Both the position numbers and the translations under genes were made by a program. Shown here one piece after another: positions 33,500-43,459 of a stretch of 64,000 nt of DNA. The notes beneath the pieces are model-generated. The model worked only from the letters and a program-made list of their open reading frames with translations. It searched no databases and had not been told where the DNA came from. The stretch comes from Pseudomonas sp. RC10. Its GTDB lineage: Bacteria; Pseudomonadota; Gammaproteobacteria; Pseudomonadales; Pseudomonadaceae. The stretch covers positions 1,364,001 to 1,428,000 of the forward strand of contig NZ_CP151650.1 in the NCBI RefSeq assembly GCF_038397775.1. The letters are read 5' to 3'. Position 1 is the stretch's first letter. Each line of letters opens with the position of its first letter.

Positions 33500-33793
33500 A
33501 TGAAGCTTCGTCCTCTGCATGACCGCGTCGTAATCCGTCGCAGCGAAGAAGAAACCAAGACTGCTGGCGGTATCGTTCTGCCGGGTTCGGCTGCCGAGAA
33601 ACCAAACCGTGGCGAAATCATCGCCGTCGGTGCTGGCCGCGTCCTGGACAACGGTGAAGTACGTGCGCTGGCCGTGAAAGTGGGTGACAAAGTGGTGTTC
33701 GGCCCTTACTCCGGCAGCAACACTGTGAAAGTAGACGGCGAAGACCTGCTGGTGATGAGCGAGAACGAAATTCTCGCGGTCGTCGAAGGCTGA
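33500..33793 (+). CDS. groES: co-chaperonin GroES
   Basis: 97 residues, the heptameric lid of the GroEL chamber. The start [18 protein letters not shown], the mobile loop with [16 protein letters not shown], and the C-terminal [14 protein letters not shown] are all standard. The ribosome site AGGAGATCGACA is strong. It is followed 51 nt later by groEL in one operon. Confidence 0.99.
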   Translation: MKLRPLHDRVVIRRSEEETKTAGGIVLPGSAAEKPNRGEIIAVGAGRVLDNGEVRALAVKVGDKVVFGPYSGSNTVKVDGEDLLVMSENEILAVVEG

Positions 33794-33832
33794 GTTGATA
33801 CCCCGCATTTCCCGTTACTACAAAGTATTTAA

Positions 33833-35488
<1,656 letters not shown>

Positions 35489-35509
35489 GCCAGCCTTACC
35501 CGGATGCAC

Positions 35510-35536
35510 AAAAACCCCGCTTCGGCGGGGTTTTTT
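35510..35536 (+). terminator. rho-independent terminator after groEL
   Basis: Stem AAAAACCCCGC / GCGGGGTTTTT with a TTCG tetraloop, 21 nt after the groEL stop. The A run on the left arm makes it potentially bidirectional, serving the PAP2 gene on the other strand. Confidence 0.95.
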
Positions 35537-35582
35537 ATGAGCGGGTTTCGGGGATTGGGAGTTGGCTCAGCTAACCCGACAT

Positions 35583-36326
35583 CTACCCAGAAACCGTCGC
35601 CCCTTCGACCACTTTCTCTTTCTTGCCCATCGGTCGGTACAACACCGCGTAATAGGCCCCCAGGCAAATCAACCAGCAGAACACTGCCGTCCAGATGTTA
35701 TGGGAAAAGAAGTGGGCGCCCTGCAGCATCCGCCCCACTGAGAACACCGTTCCCAATCCAAAGGCGAAGATCAAACCCGCCTTGGCCAGACGCGGCTTGC
35801 GATCACGGAAAACGAAGAACAGCGCGAACAGCGTGAAGCCTGTCGCAGCGTGACCACCGGGCCAGCAACGGCCTGGCTTATCGGTAGGAGGGCGAGGGCT
35901 GAGCAGCTCGCTGTAAGTTTCCTGACCACCGAACTCCGTCAGGCTCCATGGGCATTGCACTGAGGTCACCACCTTGACGGGGGTGACGAAGCTGGTCGAC
36001 AACGCCATCGACAGCACCATGCAGCCCAGCTCCCGTTTCCAGGGCTTCAGCCGTCCCACGAAGAACGACGCGATAAACCCCACGAACGACAGCACCCCCA
36101 GCGCGATCACCACTTGCTTGGCGCGGTCATGCAGGACGTTTTCCAGAAAATAGCTGTGCTTGCCAATGAACCCGCCCGTGGCCGGGTCGTACGCCAGCTT
36201 GGCAATGTCCATGTCCAGGGATGTCAGCTCCAGCAACAGCAAGGCAATGGCGGTCACCGCCGGAATGCCGAGATAAACCCACAGGTTGATCGGGCGCGAG
36301 GCGGGCCGTTCGAAGACTTCAGACAT
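35583..36326 (-). CDS. PAP2-family membrane phosphatase
   Basis: 247 residues with about six membrane helices. PAP2 signatures are present in variant form: KVVTSVQCPW (CP in place of RP after the Lys), GRCWPGGHAATGF (PGGH in place of PSGH) and VGRMLQGAHFFSHNIW supplying the catalytic His. Relatives remove phosphate from lipid A or undecaprenyl pyrophosphate at the periplasmic face. It is transcribed divergently from colR, with a ColR-type box in between, so a role in envelope remodelling under ColRS is likely. The substrate is unknown. Confidence 0.85.
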   Translation of the reverse strand: MSEVFERPASRPINLWVYLGIPAVTAIALLLLELTSLDMDIAKLAYDPATGGFIGKHSYFLENVLHDRAKQVVIALGVLSFVGFIASFFVGRLKPWKRELGCMVLSMALSTSFVTPVKVVTSVQCPWSLTEFGGQETYSELLSPRPPTDKPGRCWPGGHAATGFTLFALFFVFRDRKPRLAKAGLIFAFGLGTVFSVGRMLQGAHFFSHNIWTAVFCWLICLGAYYAVLYRPMGKKEKVVEGATVSG

Positions 36327-36420
36327 GGTGAATCCCGTGTGATGGCAAGGAATAAACGAGGGTGGACCGAAAGCGTTTGGGAGTCTGTGCGCTGGCCTGT
36401 CGCCGAGCTGTGAATCGGGA

Positions 36421-36436
36421 GTGAAAAAAACGTTAT
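36421..36436 (-). promoter_or_regulatory. putative ColR-binding site upstream of the PAP2 gene
   Basis: Read on the minus strand, ATAACGTTTTTTTCAC fits the P. putida ColR motif as I recall it, YYNASNNYTTTTTCAC, at all but one fixed position. It is 95 nt upstream of the PAP2 start and 121 nt upstream of colR. Confidence 0.6.
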
Positions 36437-36557
36437 GTGCAGTGGCGCTGGCCCTTGAGCGAACTTGGCCTTAAGCTGCCGCCAACTCTGACCCATTACT
36501 CAAATATTTCGATACCGTCCGGGTCATGCCGACAACCGCATATGGAGACATGCACCC

Positions 36558-37241
36558 ATGAGAATTCTGCTGGTTGAAGACAACCGCGACATCCTCGCCA
36601 ACCTGGCGGACTATCTGGGCCTGAAGGGCTACACCGTCGATTGCGCGCAAGACGGGCTGTCCGGGCTGCACCTCGCTGCAACCGAGCACTACGACCTGAT
36701 TGTGCTGGACATCATGCTGCCGGGCATCGACGGCTATACCCTATGCAAACGCCTGCGCGAGGATGCCCGCCGCGACACACCGGTGATCATGCTCACGGCC
36801 CGCGATCAGCTCGACGACCGTCTTCAGGGCTTCCGCTCCGGCGCCGACGATTACCTGCTCAAGCCGTTCGCGCTCTCGGAACTGGCTGCACGCATCGAAG
36901 CCGTATTGCGCCGGGCGCAGGGCGGTGGTCGCCGGACCTTGCAGGTCGCTGACCTGATCTACGACCTCGACACCCTTGAAGTGACCCGCGAAGGCCGGAT
37001 GCTCAAACTCAACCCGGTCGGGCTGAAATTGCTGGCCGTGCTGATGCAGAAAAGCCCTCACGTGCTGCGACGCGAAGTCCTTGAAGAAGCGTTGTGGGGC
37101 GATGATTGCCCGGACAGCGACAGTTTGCGCAGCCACGTTCACCAATTGCGCCAAGTGATCGACAAACCGTTCGACAAGCCGCTGCTGCAAACGGTGCATG
37201 GCGTCGGTTATCGCTTGGCCGAGGGCCGCGATGGAGTTTAA
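36558..37241 (+). CDS. colR: response regulator ColR
   Basis: OmpR/PhoB-type regulator of 227 residues. The receiver domain (1-118) has the acidic pair ED at 7-8, phospho-acceptor Asp51 in IVLDIMLPG and Lys in LLKPFALSE. The DNA-binding winged helix (about 128-222) contains LRREVLEEALWGDD and RSHVHQLRQVID. It overlaps colS by 11 nt. Identification as ColR rests on the kinase partner, the downstream methyltransferase-inaA operon and ColR-type boxes nearby. ColRS protects the membrane from metal excess and cationic stress in Pseudomonas. Confidence 0.92.
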   Translation: MRILLVEDNRDILANLADYLGLKGYTVDCAQDGLSGLHLAATEHYDLIVLDIMLPGIDGYTLCKRLREDARRDTPVIMLTARDQLDDRLQGFRSGADDYLLKPFALSELAARIEAVLRRAQGGGRRTLQVADLIYDLDTLEVTREGRMLKLNPVGLKLLAVLMQKSPHVLRREVLEEALWGDDCPDSDSLRSHVHQLRQVIDKPFDKPLLQTVHGVGYRLAEGRDGV

Positions 37242-38511
37242 GCAGAGCCTTGCCCAGCGGATCATCATCGCCTTTGCGCTGATGAGCGCGCTGGTGGCCG
37301 GCTCGTTCGCCATGGGCATTGTCGCGACGGTGCACCTGGTTGAAGAAAAGCTGATTTCGGCAGGCTTGGGCGGTGACCTGACGCGCCTGTTGTTGATGGA
37401 CAGCGTCGAGGACTGGAGCCACCGGCCCGAGCCCGATCAGCTGTTCTATTTCAGCGGCGGTCCGGGAGATTTCGAGCTGCCCAAGGACCTGCGCCACCTG
37501 GAGCCCGGTTTTCACGAGGTGTTCCGAGGTCCGCTGTCGTATCACGCGATGGTCGAAGTGGTCGACGGCCGCCATTACGTACTGCTGCAAGACCAAAGCG
37601 ACTTCGAAGAGCGCGAGCGCGTGCTGTTCGCCGTGGTGCTGGTGGGCTTCGTACTGGCACTGGCGTTAGCGATTTTCCTCGGCTGGGTATTGGCGCGTCG
37701 GGTGATGGCGCCGGTCGTGAGGTTGGCGCGTCAGGTGCGTCATCGCGATCAACTGCTGGGCCTTGCCCCGCCGCTGGCCCCCGATTACGCCGCCGACGAA
37801 GTCGGTGAACTGGCCGTGGCCTTCGACGCGACATTGGGGCGTCTGCGCGATGCCTTGACCCGCGAGCGGATGTTCACCAGCGACGTCAGCCATGAATTGC
37901 GCACGCCGCTGATGGTGCTCGCCAGTTCCTGCGAACTGCTGCTTGAAAATCCGGCCCTCGATCAACGCGCCCGTGCGCAGGTCGAGCGGGTGGGGCGCGC
38001 GTGCGAAGAAATGCGCGACCTGGTCCAGACCTTCCTCATGCTGGCCCGCACACAGCGCGACGACGCTGGCATGAATCCCCAGCTGTCGCTGCAGGGTGCC
38101 GCGCAACAACTGCTGACGCTATGGCGTGAGCCGATTGAGGCGAAGGGGTTGCTGCTGGAGTATCACCCCGAGGCCGCCTCGCAGACGCCTCATAACGCGA
38201 CGTTTCTGTATGCGGTCATGGGTAACCTCCTGCGCAACGCATTGCATTACACCGACCATGGGTTCATTCGTCTGACGTTGTTGCCCAACGGCTTCACGGT
38301 AGAGGATTCCGGCGTCGGTATTCCCGAGGAAAAACGCGAGGCCATGTTCCAGCCGTTCGTGCGCGGAAGCGAAAAGCGCGGTGAAGGGCTGGGGCTCGGT
38401 TTGTCACTGGTGCAGCGCATCTGCGAGAACCAGGGCTGGACCGTCAGCCTCGATACGATGGAGCCGAACGGCTGCCGTTTCAGCGTCGATTTCGGCAAGG
38501 CGAAAGGCTGA
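37231..38511 (+). CDS. colS: sensor histidine kinase ColS
   Basis: 426 residues. Membrane segment 1 is at about 12-34, a roughly 95-residue periplasmic domain follows, then membrane segment 2 (about 131-152), HAMP, HisKA with His221 in DVSHELRTPL, and an HATPase domain (VEDSGVGIP, GEGLGLGLSL). The periplasmic domain ends with E126-E-R-E129. This is the position and spacing of the ExxE metal-sensing motif reported for P. putida ColS. The start at ATG 37231 sits inside the colR end; an upstream open frame from 37198 is not needed. Confidence 0.93.
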   Translation: MEFKQSLAQRIIIAFALMSALVAGSFAMGIVATVHLVEEKLISAGLGGDLTRLLLMDSVEDWSHRPEPDQLFYFSGGPGDFELPKDLRHLEPGFHEVFRGPLSYHAMVEVVDGRHYVLLQDQSDFEERERVLFAVVLVGFVLALALAIFLGWVLARRVMAPVVRLARQVRHRDQLLGLAPPLAPDYAADEVGELAVAFDATLGRLRDALTRERMFTSDVSHELRTPLMVLASSCELLLENPALDQRARAQVERVGRACEEMRDLVQTFLMLARTQRDDAGMNPQLSLQGAAQQLLTLWREPIEAKGLLLEYHPEAASQTPHNATFLYAVMGNLLRNALHYTDHGFIRLTLLPNGFTVEDSGVGIPEEKREAMFQPFVRGSEKRGEGLGLGLSLVQRICENQGWTVSLDTMEPNGCRFSVDFGKAKG

Positions 38512-38634
38512 TCGCGTGAGATGAATAATTGCTAAGCAATGTATAGACAATGTAAATGTTGCTGCGATTTGGCGAGTTATGGCCCTATGCTAGCCCATCT
38601 TCTGGAAAAACCTCGTAACATTTGCGCACAGAAA

Positions 38635-38650
38635 GGCACGTTTTTTTCAC
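38635..38650 (+). promoter_or_regulatory. putative ColR-binding site upstream of the methyltransferase operon
   Basis: GGCACGTTTTTTTCAC fits the core ASNNYTTTTTCAC of the recalled ColR motif; only the two leading pyrimidines differ. It lies 69 nt upstream of the methyltransferase ATG and points into the operon. Confidence 0.65.
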
Positions 38651-38718
38651 ATCATGGTGACCTGACGATGACGTAAATCCACTTAATTTTGGCTGCATCA
38701 CCTTACGGAGATACAGCC

Positions 38719-39387
38719 ATGAGCAAGCGGATCGAGTTAGATTTCTCGCGCAAATACGACGACGCACACGCCAGAAAATATTTGCACAAACATCGGGACG
38801 GATTAGCGCGGCGGTTGTCAGATCGTCGCGACAAGCAGCTGGCAAGGCATGCGCTGGCCCTCGCGGGCGAACCGGGTCTTGTGCTGGACCTTCCCTGTGG
38901 CGCCGGTCGTTTCTGGCCCGTGCTGGCTGAAAAAGCCAATCGCGTGATCATCGGCGCCGACAATTCGGCCTCGATGGTGAAGACGGCATGCGAGTCGCAA
39001 CCGGCCGACGTGGTGAAACGGGTACGACCCTTGCAGACATCTGCATTCGCCATCGACATGCCAGATAACGCCGTCGACAGCATTTTTTGCATGCGTCTGA
39101 TGCATCACATCGGCAAGGCCGAAGACAGAGCGGTGTTGTTGAAAGAGTTTCACCGCGTGACCCGCGACAGCGTGATCATTTCACTCTGGGTGGACGGCAA
39201 TTTCAAAGCCTGGAAGCGCAAGCGTGCAGAAAGTACCCGCCAGCAGGAGGGCTACCAGAACCGCTTCGTGTTACCGGCAGCCACAGTGGAAGCCGAATTC
39301 GAGAAGGCAGGATTTCGCGTTCAGGAACGCTTGGATTTCCTGCCGTTGTACGCCATGTGGCGTGTGTATCTATTACGTAAGAGGTAA
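38719..39387 (+). CDS. class I SAM-dependent methyltransferase of the ColR-linked operon
   Basis: 222 residues. The SAM-binding motif I is LVLDLPCGAGRFWPVLAE (about 55-72), followed by ADNSASM (motif II region) and IFCMRLMHHIGKAEDR. The N-terminus is basic and soluble, with no membrane segment. The neighbouring InaA-type kinase and ColRS suggest it modifies an envelope component, probably lipopolysaccharide core, but the acceptor is unknown. The start is at ATG 38719 with CGGAG upstream; the open frame from 38689 is not used. Confidence 0.85.
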   Translation: MSKRIELDFSRKYDDAHARKYLHKHRDGLARRLSDRRDKQLARHALALAGEPGLVLDLPCGAGRFWPVLAEKANRVIIGADNSASMVKTACESQPADVVKRVRPLQTSAFAIDMPDNAVDSIFCMRLMHHIGKAEDRAVLLKEFHRVTRDSVIISLWVDGNFKAWKRKRAESTRQQEGYQNRFVLPAATVEAEFEKAGFRVQERLDFLPLYAMWRVYLLRKR

Positions 39388-39391
39388 CAGG

Positions 39392-40111
39392 ATGGCCGTG
39401 GATTTTGCAGCAGAGTTGACCCTTCCCGCCAAGGACCGTTTCGCCTATTTCTGGAATACCAAAGGTGACTGGGTGGAAGAACCCAATGTCCGCCGTGGTG
39501 GTGAAAGTGGCGTGCAACGCGTCGTTTCGGAGAACGGTCGGCTGCTGTACGTCAAACGGCAAGTCGGTCACATCTACCGCAGTTGGCTGCATCCGTTCGG
39601 TCGTCCGACGGTGTTGCGCGAGCGGGACGCGCTGGAAGGGCTGCGACAATTGAACGTCAGCGTTCCGCGCATGGTGTTCTGTGGCGCCGAACGTGACGAG
39701 AACAACGAATGGCGTGCGCTGTTGGTGACGGCGTCGCTGGACGGGTTCGACGAGTTCGAGAACTGGCTCAAGGCCGGTGGGCGCGAGCAGTACGGCGAGG
39801 CTGTTTACGAGCAGATGCTCAAGGAACTGGCCGTCAATCTGGCGCGCATGCATAAAGGGCGCTGGCAACACAGCTGCATCTATATCAAGCACGTTTTCGT
39901 GCGTGTGGTGGGCGAGGGCGCCAATGCCAGACCCGAAGTCGCGCTGATCGATCTGGAGAAGTGCCGTCAGCGTCTAACCGCCTACGGCGCCGCACAACAC
40001 GACATGAAACAACTGCGTCGCCATTCGTCGTTTGCATCAGCGGATTGGAGCAAGCTCGTCTACTTTTACGAGACGGCGTTTGGCAGCCCCATCAAAGGTT
40101 TAGATCGATGA
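39392..40111 (+). CDS. inaA: InaA-type lipopolysaccharide kinase family protein
   Basis: 239 residues of the Kdo/WaaP kinase family. Visible kinase-like elements are RLLYVKRQ (ATP-lysine region), ERDALEGLRQLNVSVPRMVF, LARMHKGRWQHSCIYIKHVF (catalytic loop region) and ALIDLEKCR, where Asp would bind metal. It probably phosphorylates a sugar of the lipopolysaccharide core in the cytoplasm. AAGAGG precedes ATG 39392, 4 nt after the methyltransferase stop, and its own stop overlaps the next gene in ATGA. One operon is therefore clear. Confidence 0.85.
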   Translation: MAVDFAAELTLPAKDRFAYFWNTKGDWVEEPNVRRGGESGVQRVVSENGRLLYVKRQVGHIYRSWLHPFGRPTVLRERDALEGLRQLNVSVPRMVFCGAERDENNEWRALLVTASLDGFDEFENWLKAGGREQYGEAVYEQMLKELAVNLARMHKGRWQHSCIYIKHVFVRVVGEGANARPEVALIDLEKCRQRLTAYGAAQHDMKQLRRHSSFASADWSKLVYFYETAFGSPIKGLDR

Positions 40112-40335
40112 AGTTAGAACTGGCGCGAGGTTTGTTTTTGGTCGGGGCGTTGGGCATCACGTCCATCGCCATGGCTGCCTGGGAGCAACCCAAGGCCCAG
40201 ATTCTGAGCGCGGTACACGGTGAGGGGCGCTGCCCTTTGCCGCGGGTGGCGAAGGCCGCTTTGCCCGTACGCCCGGATCACGATCTGCTGTTGCTGATGT
40301 TCGGTTTGGCACAAGGGACGGGGCCGCAGCATTGA
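40108..40335 (+). CDS. small secreted protein, third gene of ColR-linked operon
   Basis: 75 residues. The signal peptide MKLELARGLFLVGALGITSI ends at AMAA, with likely cleavage before WEQPK. The mature peptide is about 50 residues with one Cys (EGRCPLP). No family is recognised. Translation is coupled to inaA by ATGA. It probably acts in the periplasm together with the methyltransferase and kinase products. The open frame reaches back into inaA, but the ATG at 40108 explains the signal peptide. Confidence 0.75.
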   Translation: MKLELARGLFLVGALGITSIAMAAWEQPKAQILSAVHGEGRCPLPRVAKAALPVRPDHDLLLLMFGLAQGTGPQH

Positions 40336-40351
40336 AATCACCCTCTGACTG

Positions 40352-40380
40352 AAAAGCCCCGATCATTCGGGGCTTTTTTT
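40352..40380. terminator. terminator between the inaA operon and mexW
   Basis: Stem AAAAGCCCCGA / TCGGGGCTTTT followed by T residues. It ends the plus-strand operon and, with shorter T tract, may also serve the converging mexW. Confidence 0.9.
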
Positions 40381-40393
40381 CTGCTTTGGCTGT

Positions 40394-43300
40394 TTACGCG
40401 GGTGCCTTCGCGTCCTCCTTCCCCGCCAGCACCGTATAGACACACGGCAGCACAAACAGGGTGAACAACGTTCCCACCGACATCCCCGTCGCGATGACCA
40501 GGCCGATGTCAAAACGGCTCACCGCACCGGCACCGGTTGCGAGGATCAGCGGCACCATGCCGAACACCATCGCCGCGGTCGTCATCAACACCGGACGCAA
40601 ACGAATCGCCGCTGCCTCCTCTACGGCCTCGCGCGCGTTTAACCCCTTGTCACGCCGCAATTGGTTGGCGAATTCCACGATCAGAATCCCGTGTTTGCTG
40701 ATCAAACCGATCAGCGTCACCAGCCCGACCTGCGTATAGATGTTCAGTGTCGAGATCCCGAGGAACAACGGAATCAGCGCCCCACAGATCGACAGCGGCA
40801 CCGTCACCAGAATCACCAGCGGGTCGCGGAAGCTCTCGAACTGCGCCGCCAGCACCAGGAAGATGATCGCCAGTGCCAGCCCGAACGTCACCCACAGCGC
40901 GTTGCCTTCCTGCACGAACTGCCGCGATGCCCCGGCGTAGTCATAGGCAAAACCGGCCGGGGCTTCTTCGCTGGCGATCTGCCGGACCGTCTCGATGGCT
41001 TCCCCCATGCTCACCAGCGGGAAACCCGAGATGATCGCTGAGTTGAGCTGCTGGAACTGGTTGAGCTGACGCGGTCGTGCGCGGTCGCTGACGGTGATCA
41101 ACGTCGACAGCGGCAGCATCGTCCCTTCGGCGTTTTTCACATAGTAGTTGGACAGCCATTGCGGGTTGTCGCGATAGGCCCGCTCTACTTGAGCGATAAC
41201 CTTGTAGCTACGGCCATCGATAGTGAAACGGTTGATTTCCGCCTCGCCCAGCAACGTCGCCAGGCTGCCGCCCAAATCCTGCATCGACACGCCCATCTGC
41301 GCGGCCTTGGCGCGGTCGATGTCGACCACCACTTCCGGCTTGTCGAAGGCCAGATCAAGGTCCAGAAACGCGAACTTGCCGGACTCGGTCGCCCGTTTCT
41401 TGATCCGGTTCACGACCTCAAGCAAGGCGGCGTAATCGTTGGGCGTGTTGATCACGAACTGAAACGGCAGCCCCTCACCGGTGCCCGGCAGCGATGGCAG
41501 GTTGAAGCCGAAAATCTGCAACCCGGTGATGCCTTCGAGCTTCGCCTGCACTTCGGGCAACAGCTGCATTTGCGTGCGGCTGCGTTCGTCCCACGGCTTG
41601 AGCAGAAAACCGCCGACGCCGGTTTGCACGCCATTGAAACCGTTGATCTGGAACGACGAGTAATACTCCGGGAACGCCTTGAAGATGCTGATGAACTGGT
41701 CGGTGTACTTGTTCATGTAATCAAGGTTGGTCGGCTGGGGCGACGTCGCCATCATGAAAATGATGCCCTGATCTTCGTCCGGCGCCAGTTGCGACTGGCT
41801 GAACTTGAGGAAGACCGGGATCAGGCACAGCACCAGCACCGCGAAGACGATCACCACTGGCCGGGTGTTCAACGTGCCGTGCAGCACCCGCTGATAACGC
41901 ACTTTCAGGCCGTCGAAAATCTGATCGAGCTTGTGGGCGAGGCCGCTGGGGTTTTCGTCGTGGCGCAACAGCACGGCGCACATCATCGGCGAGAGCGTCA
42001 GCGCGACCACGCCGGAAATCACCACCGCGCCCGCGAGGGTCAGCGCGAACTCCTTGAACAGCGCCCCGGTCAGCCCCTCCAGAAAGCCGATCGGCGCGTA
42101 CACCGCCGCCAGGGTGATGGTCATCGAGACCACCGGCATGGCGATTTCTCTAGCGCCTTCGAGCGCAGCGTTGAGCGGCGTTTTGCCTTCTTCGATGTGG
42201 CGATGGATGTTCTCCACCACCACGATGGCGTCGTCCACCACCAAGCCAATCGCCAGCACCATGGCCAGCAACGTCAGCAGGTTGATCGAGTAACCCATCA
42301 TCTGCATGAAGAACAGCACGCCGATCATTGACAGCGGAATCGTCACCACCGGGATCAGCACCGAACGCAAAGCCCCGAGGAACAGGAACACCACGACGAT
42401 GACGATCAAGACCGCTTCGATCAGGGTTTTCACCACCTCATGGATCGAGGCCTGAATGAACAGCGTGGCGTCGTAGGCAATGGAGGCTTTCAGGCTCGGC
42501 GGCAGCTGGCTTTCCAGTTCCGGCATGATCCGCCGGACTTCCTTGATCACGTCCAGCGGGTTGGAGCTGGGCGTGCCCTTGATGCCGATATAGACCGACG
42601 GTGTGCCGTCGAACGAGCTGACGGTGTCGTAGTTTTCCGCACCCATTTCCACCCGGGCCACGTCACCCAGCAGCACGCGGCTGTCGCCCACGGTCTTGAG
42701 CGGGATGGCCGCGAAGGTTTCCGGGGATTTCAGGTCGGTGGTGGCGTTGACGCTGGTGACCACGTATTCGCCTTTCACTTCGCCCGCCGCCGAGAGGAAG
42801 TTGTATTTGCGCACGGCGTCGGTGACGTCGTTGGCTGTGAGGCCGAAGCCCGCGAGCTTGACGGGGTCCAGCCACAAGCGCATGGCGAACACCTGATTGC
42901 CGAGGATCTCTGCCTGCGCCATGCCCGGCAGGGTCGCGAGCTTCGGCTGGATGACCCGCGACAGGTAATCCGTGATCTGCGGGTTGTTCAGCTCCGCGCT
43001 GTAGAAACTGATGTACATCAGCGCCGAGGCGTCGGCCGCCTCCTTGGTCAGCACCGGGTCTTCGGCGTCCTGGGGCAGCTTGTTTTTCACCTCGTTGGCC
43101 TTGGCGAGCAGCTCGGTGTAGAGGCGGTCGCTGTTGGAGCCGATGCGCGCGTAGATGGAAATCACCGAGAAGTTCTGACGACTGACCGAGGTCATGTAGT
43201 CGATGCCTTCCGCGCTCGCCAGACTTTGCTGCAGCGGTTGTGTGATGTAGCCCTGAATGGTTTCGGCGTTGGCACCGGGGTAAGCCGTGGTCACGGTGAT

Positions 43301-43432
43301 CAAGGCGTTTTCCATCTGCGGGTACTGGCGGATGGTCAGTTTGCTGAACGCCTGGAACCCCAGCAGCACGATCAGCAGGCTGATCACGCTGGCGAGGACG
43401 GGGCGACGGATGAACGGGTCTGTAAATGCCAT
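40394..43432 (-). CDS. mexW: RND multidrug efflux permease, MexW-like
   Basis: Inner-membrane proton-driven pump, 1012 residues, of the HAE1 class. It begins MAFTDPFIRRPVLASVISLL and carries the transmembrane-4 relay GLVVDDAIVVVENIHRHIEE with the paired Asp residues, plus SGVVALTLSPMMCAVLL and LLSKHGILIVEFANQ-type helices. The start is the ATG ending at 43432 with GGAGC upstream; a longer frame from 43453 is not used. Assignment to MexW is by position close to inaA and by pairing with a MexV-like adaptor. No outer-membrane channel gene is adjacent, as in MexVW, which uses OprM. Confidence 0.9.
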   Translation of the reverse strand: MAFTDPFIRRPVLASVISLLIVLLGFQAFSKLTIRQYPQMENALITVTTAYPGANAETIQGYITQPLQQSLASAEGIDYMTSVSRQNFSVISIYARIGSNSDRLYTELLAKANEVKNKLPQDAEDPVLTKEAADASALMYISFYSAELNNPQITDYLSRVIQPKLATLPGMAQAEILGNQVFAMRLWLDPVKLAGFGLTANDVTDAVRKYNFLSAAGEVKGEYVVTSVNATTDLKSPETFAAIPLKTVGDSRVLLGDVARVEMGAENYDTVSSFDGTPSVYIGIKGTPSSNPLDVIKEVRRIMPELESQLPPSLKASIAYDATLFIQASIHEVVKTLIEAVLIVIVVVFLFLGALRSVLIPVVTIPLSMIGVLFFMQMMGYSINLLTLLAMVLAIGLVVDDAIVVVENIHRHIEEGKTPLNAALEGAREIAMPVVSMTITLAAVYAPIGFLEGLTGALFKEFALTLAGAVVISGVVALTLSPMMCAVLLRHDENPSGLAHKLDQIFDGLKVRYQRVLHGTLNTRPVVIVFAVLVLCLIPVFLKFSQSQLAPDEDQGIIFMMATSPQPTNLDYMNKYTDQFISIFKAFPEYYSSFQINGFNGVQTGVGGFLLKPWDERSRTQMQLLPEVQAKLEGITGLQIFGFNLPSLPGTGEGLPFQFVINTPNDYAALLEVVNRIKKRATESGKFAFLDLDLAFDKPEVVVDIDRAKAAQMGVSMQDLGGSLATLLGEAEINRFTIDGRSYKVIAQVERAYRDNPQWLSNYYVKNAEGTMLPLSTLITVSDRARPRQLNQFQQLNSAIISGFPLVSMGEAIETVRQIASEEAPAGFAYDYAGASRQFVQEGNALWVTFGLALAIIFLVLAAQFESFRDPLVILVTVPLSICGALIPLFLGISTLNIYTQVGLVTLIGLISKHGILIVEFANQLRRDKGLNAREAVEEAAAIRLRPVLMTTAAMVFGMVPLILATGAGAVSRFDIGLVIATGMSVGTLFTLFVLPCVYTVLAGKEDAKAPA

Positions 43433-43459
43433 GCAAGCTCCTTCGACGATCAACCAGGG

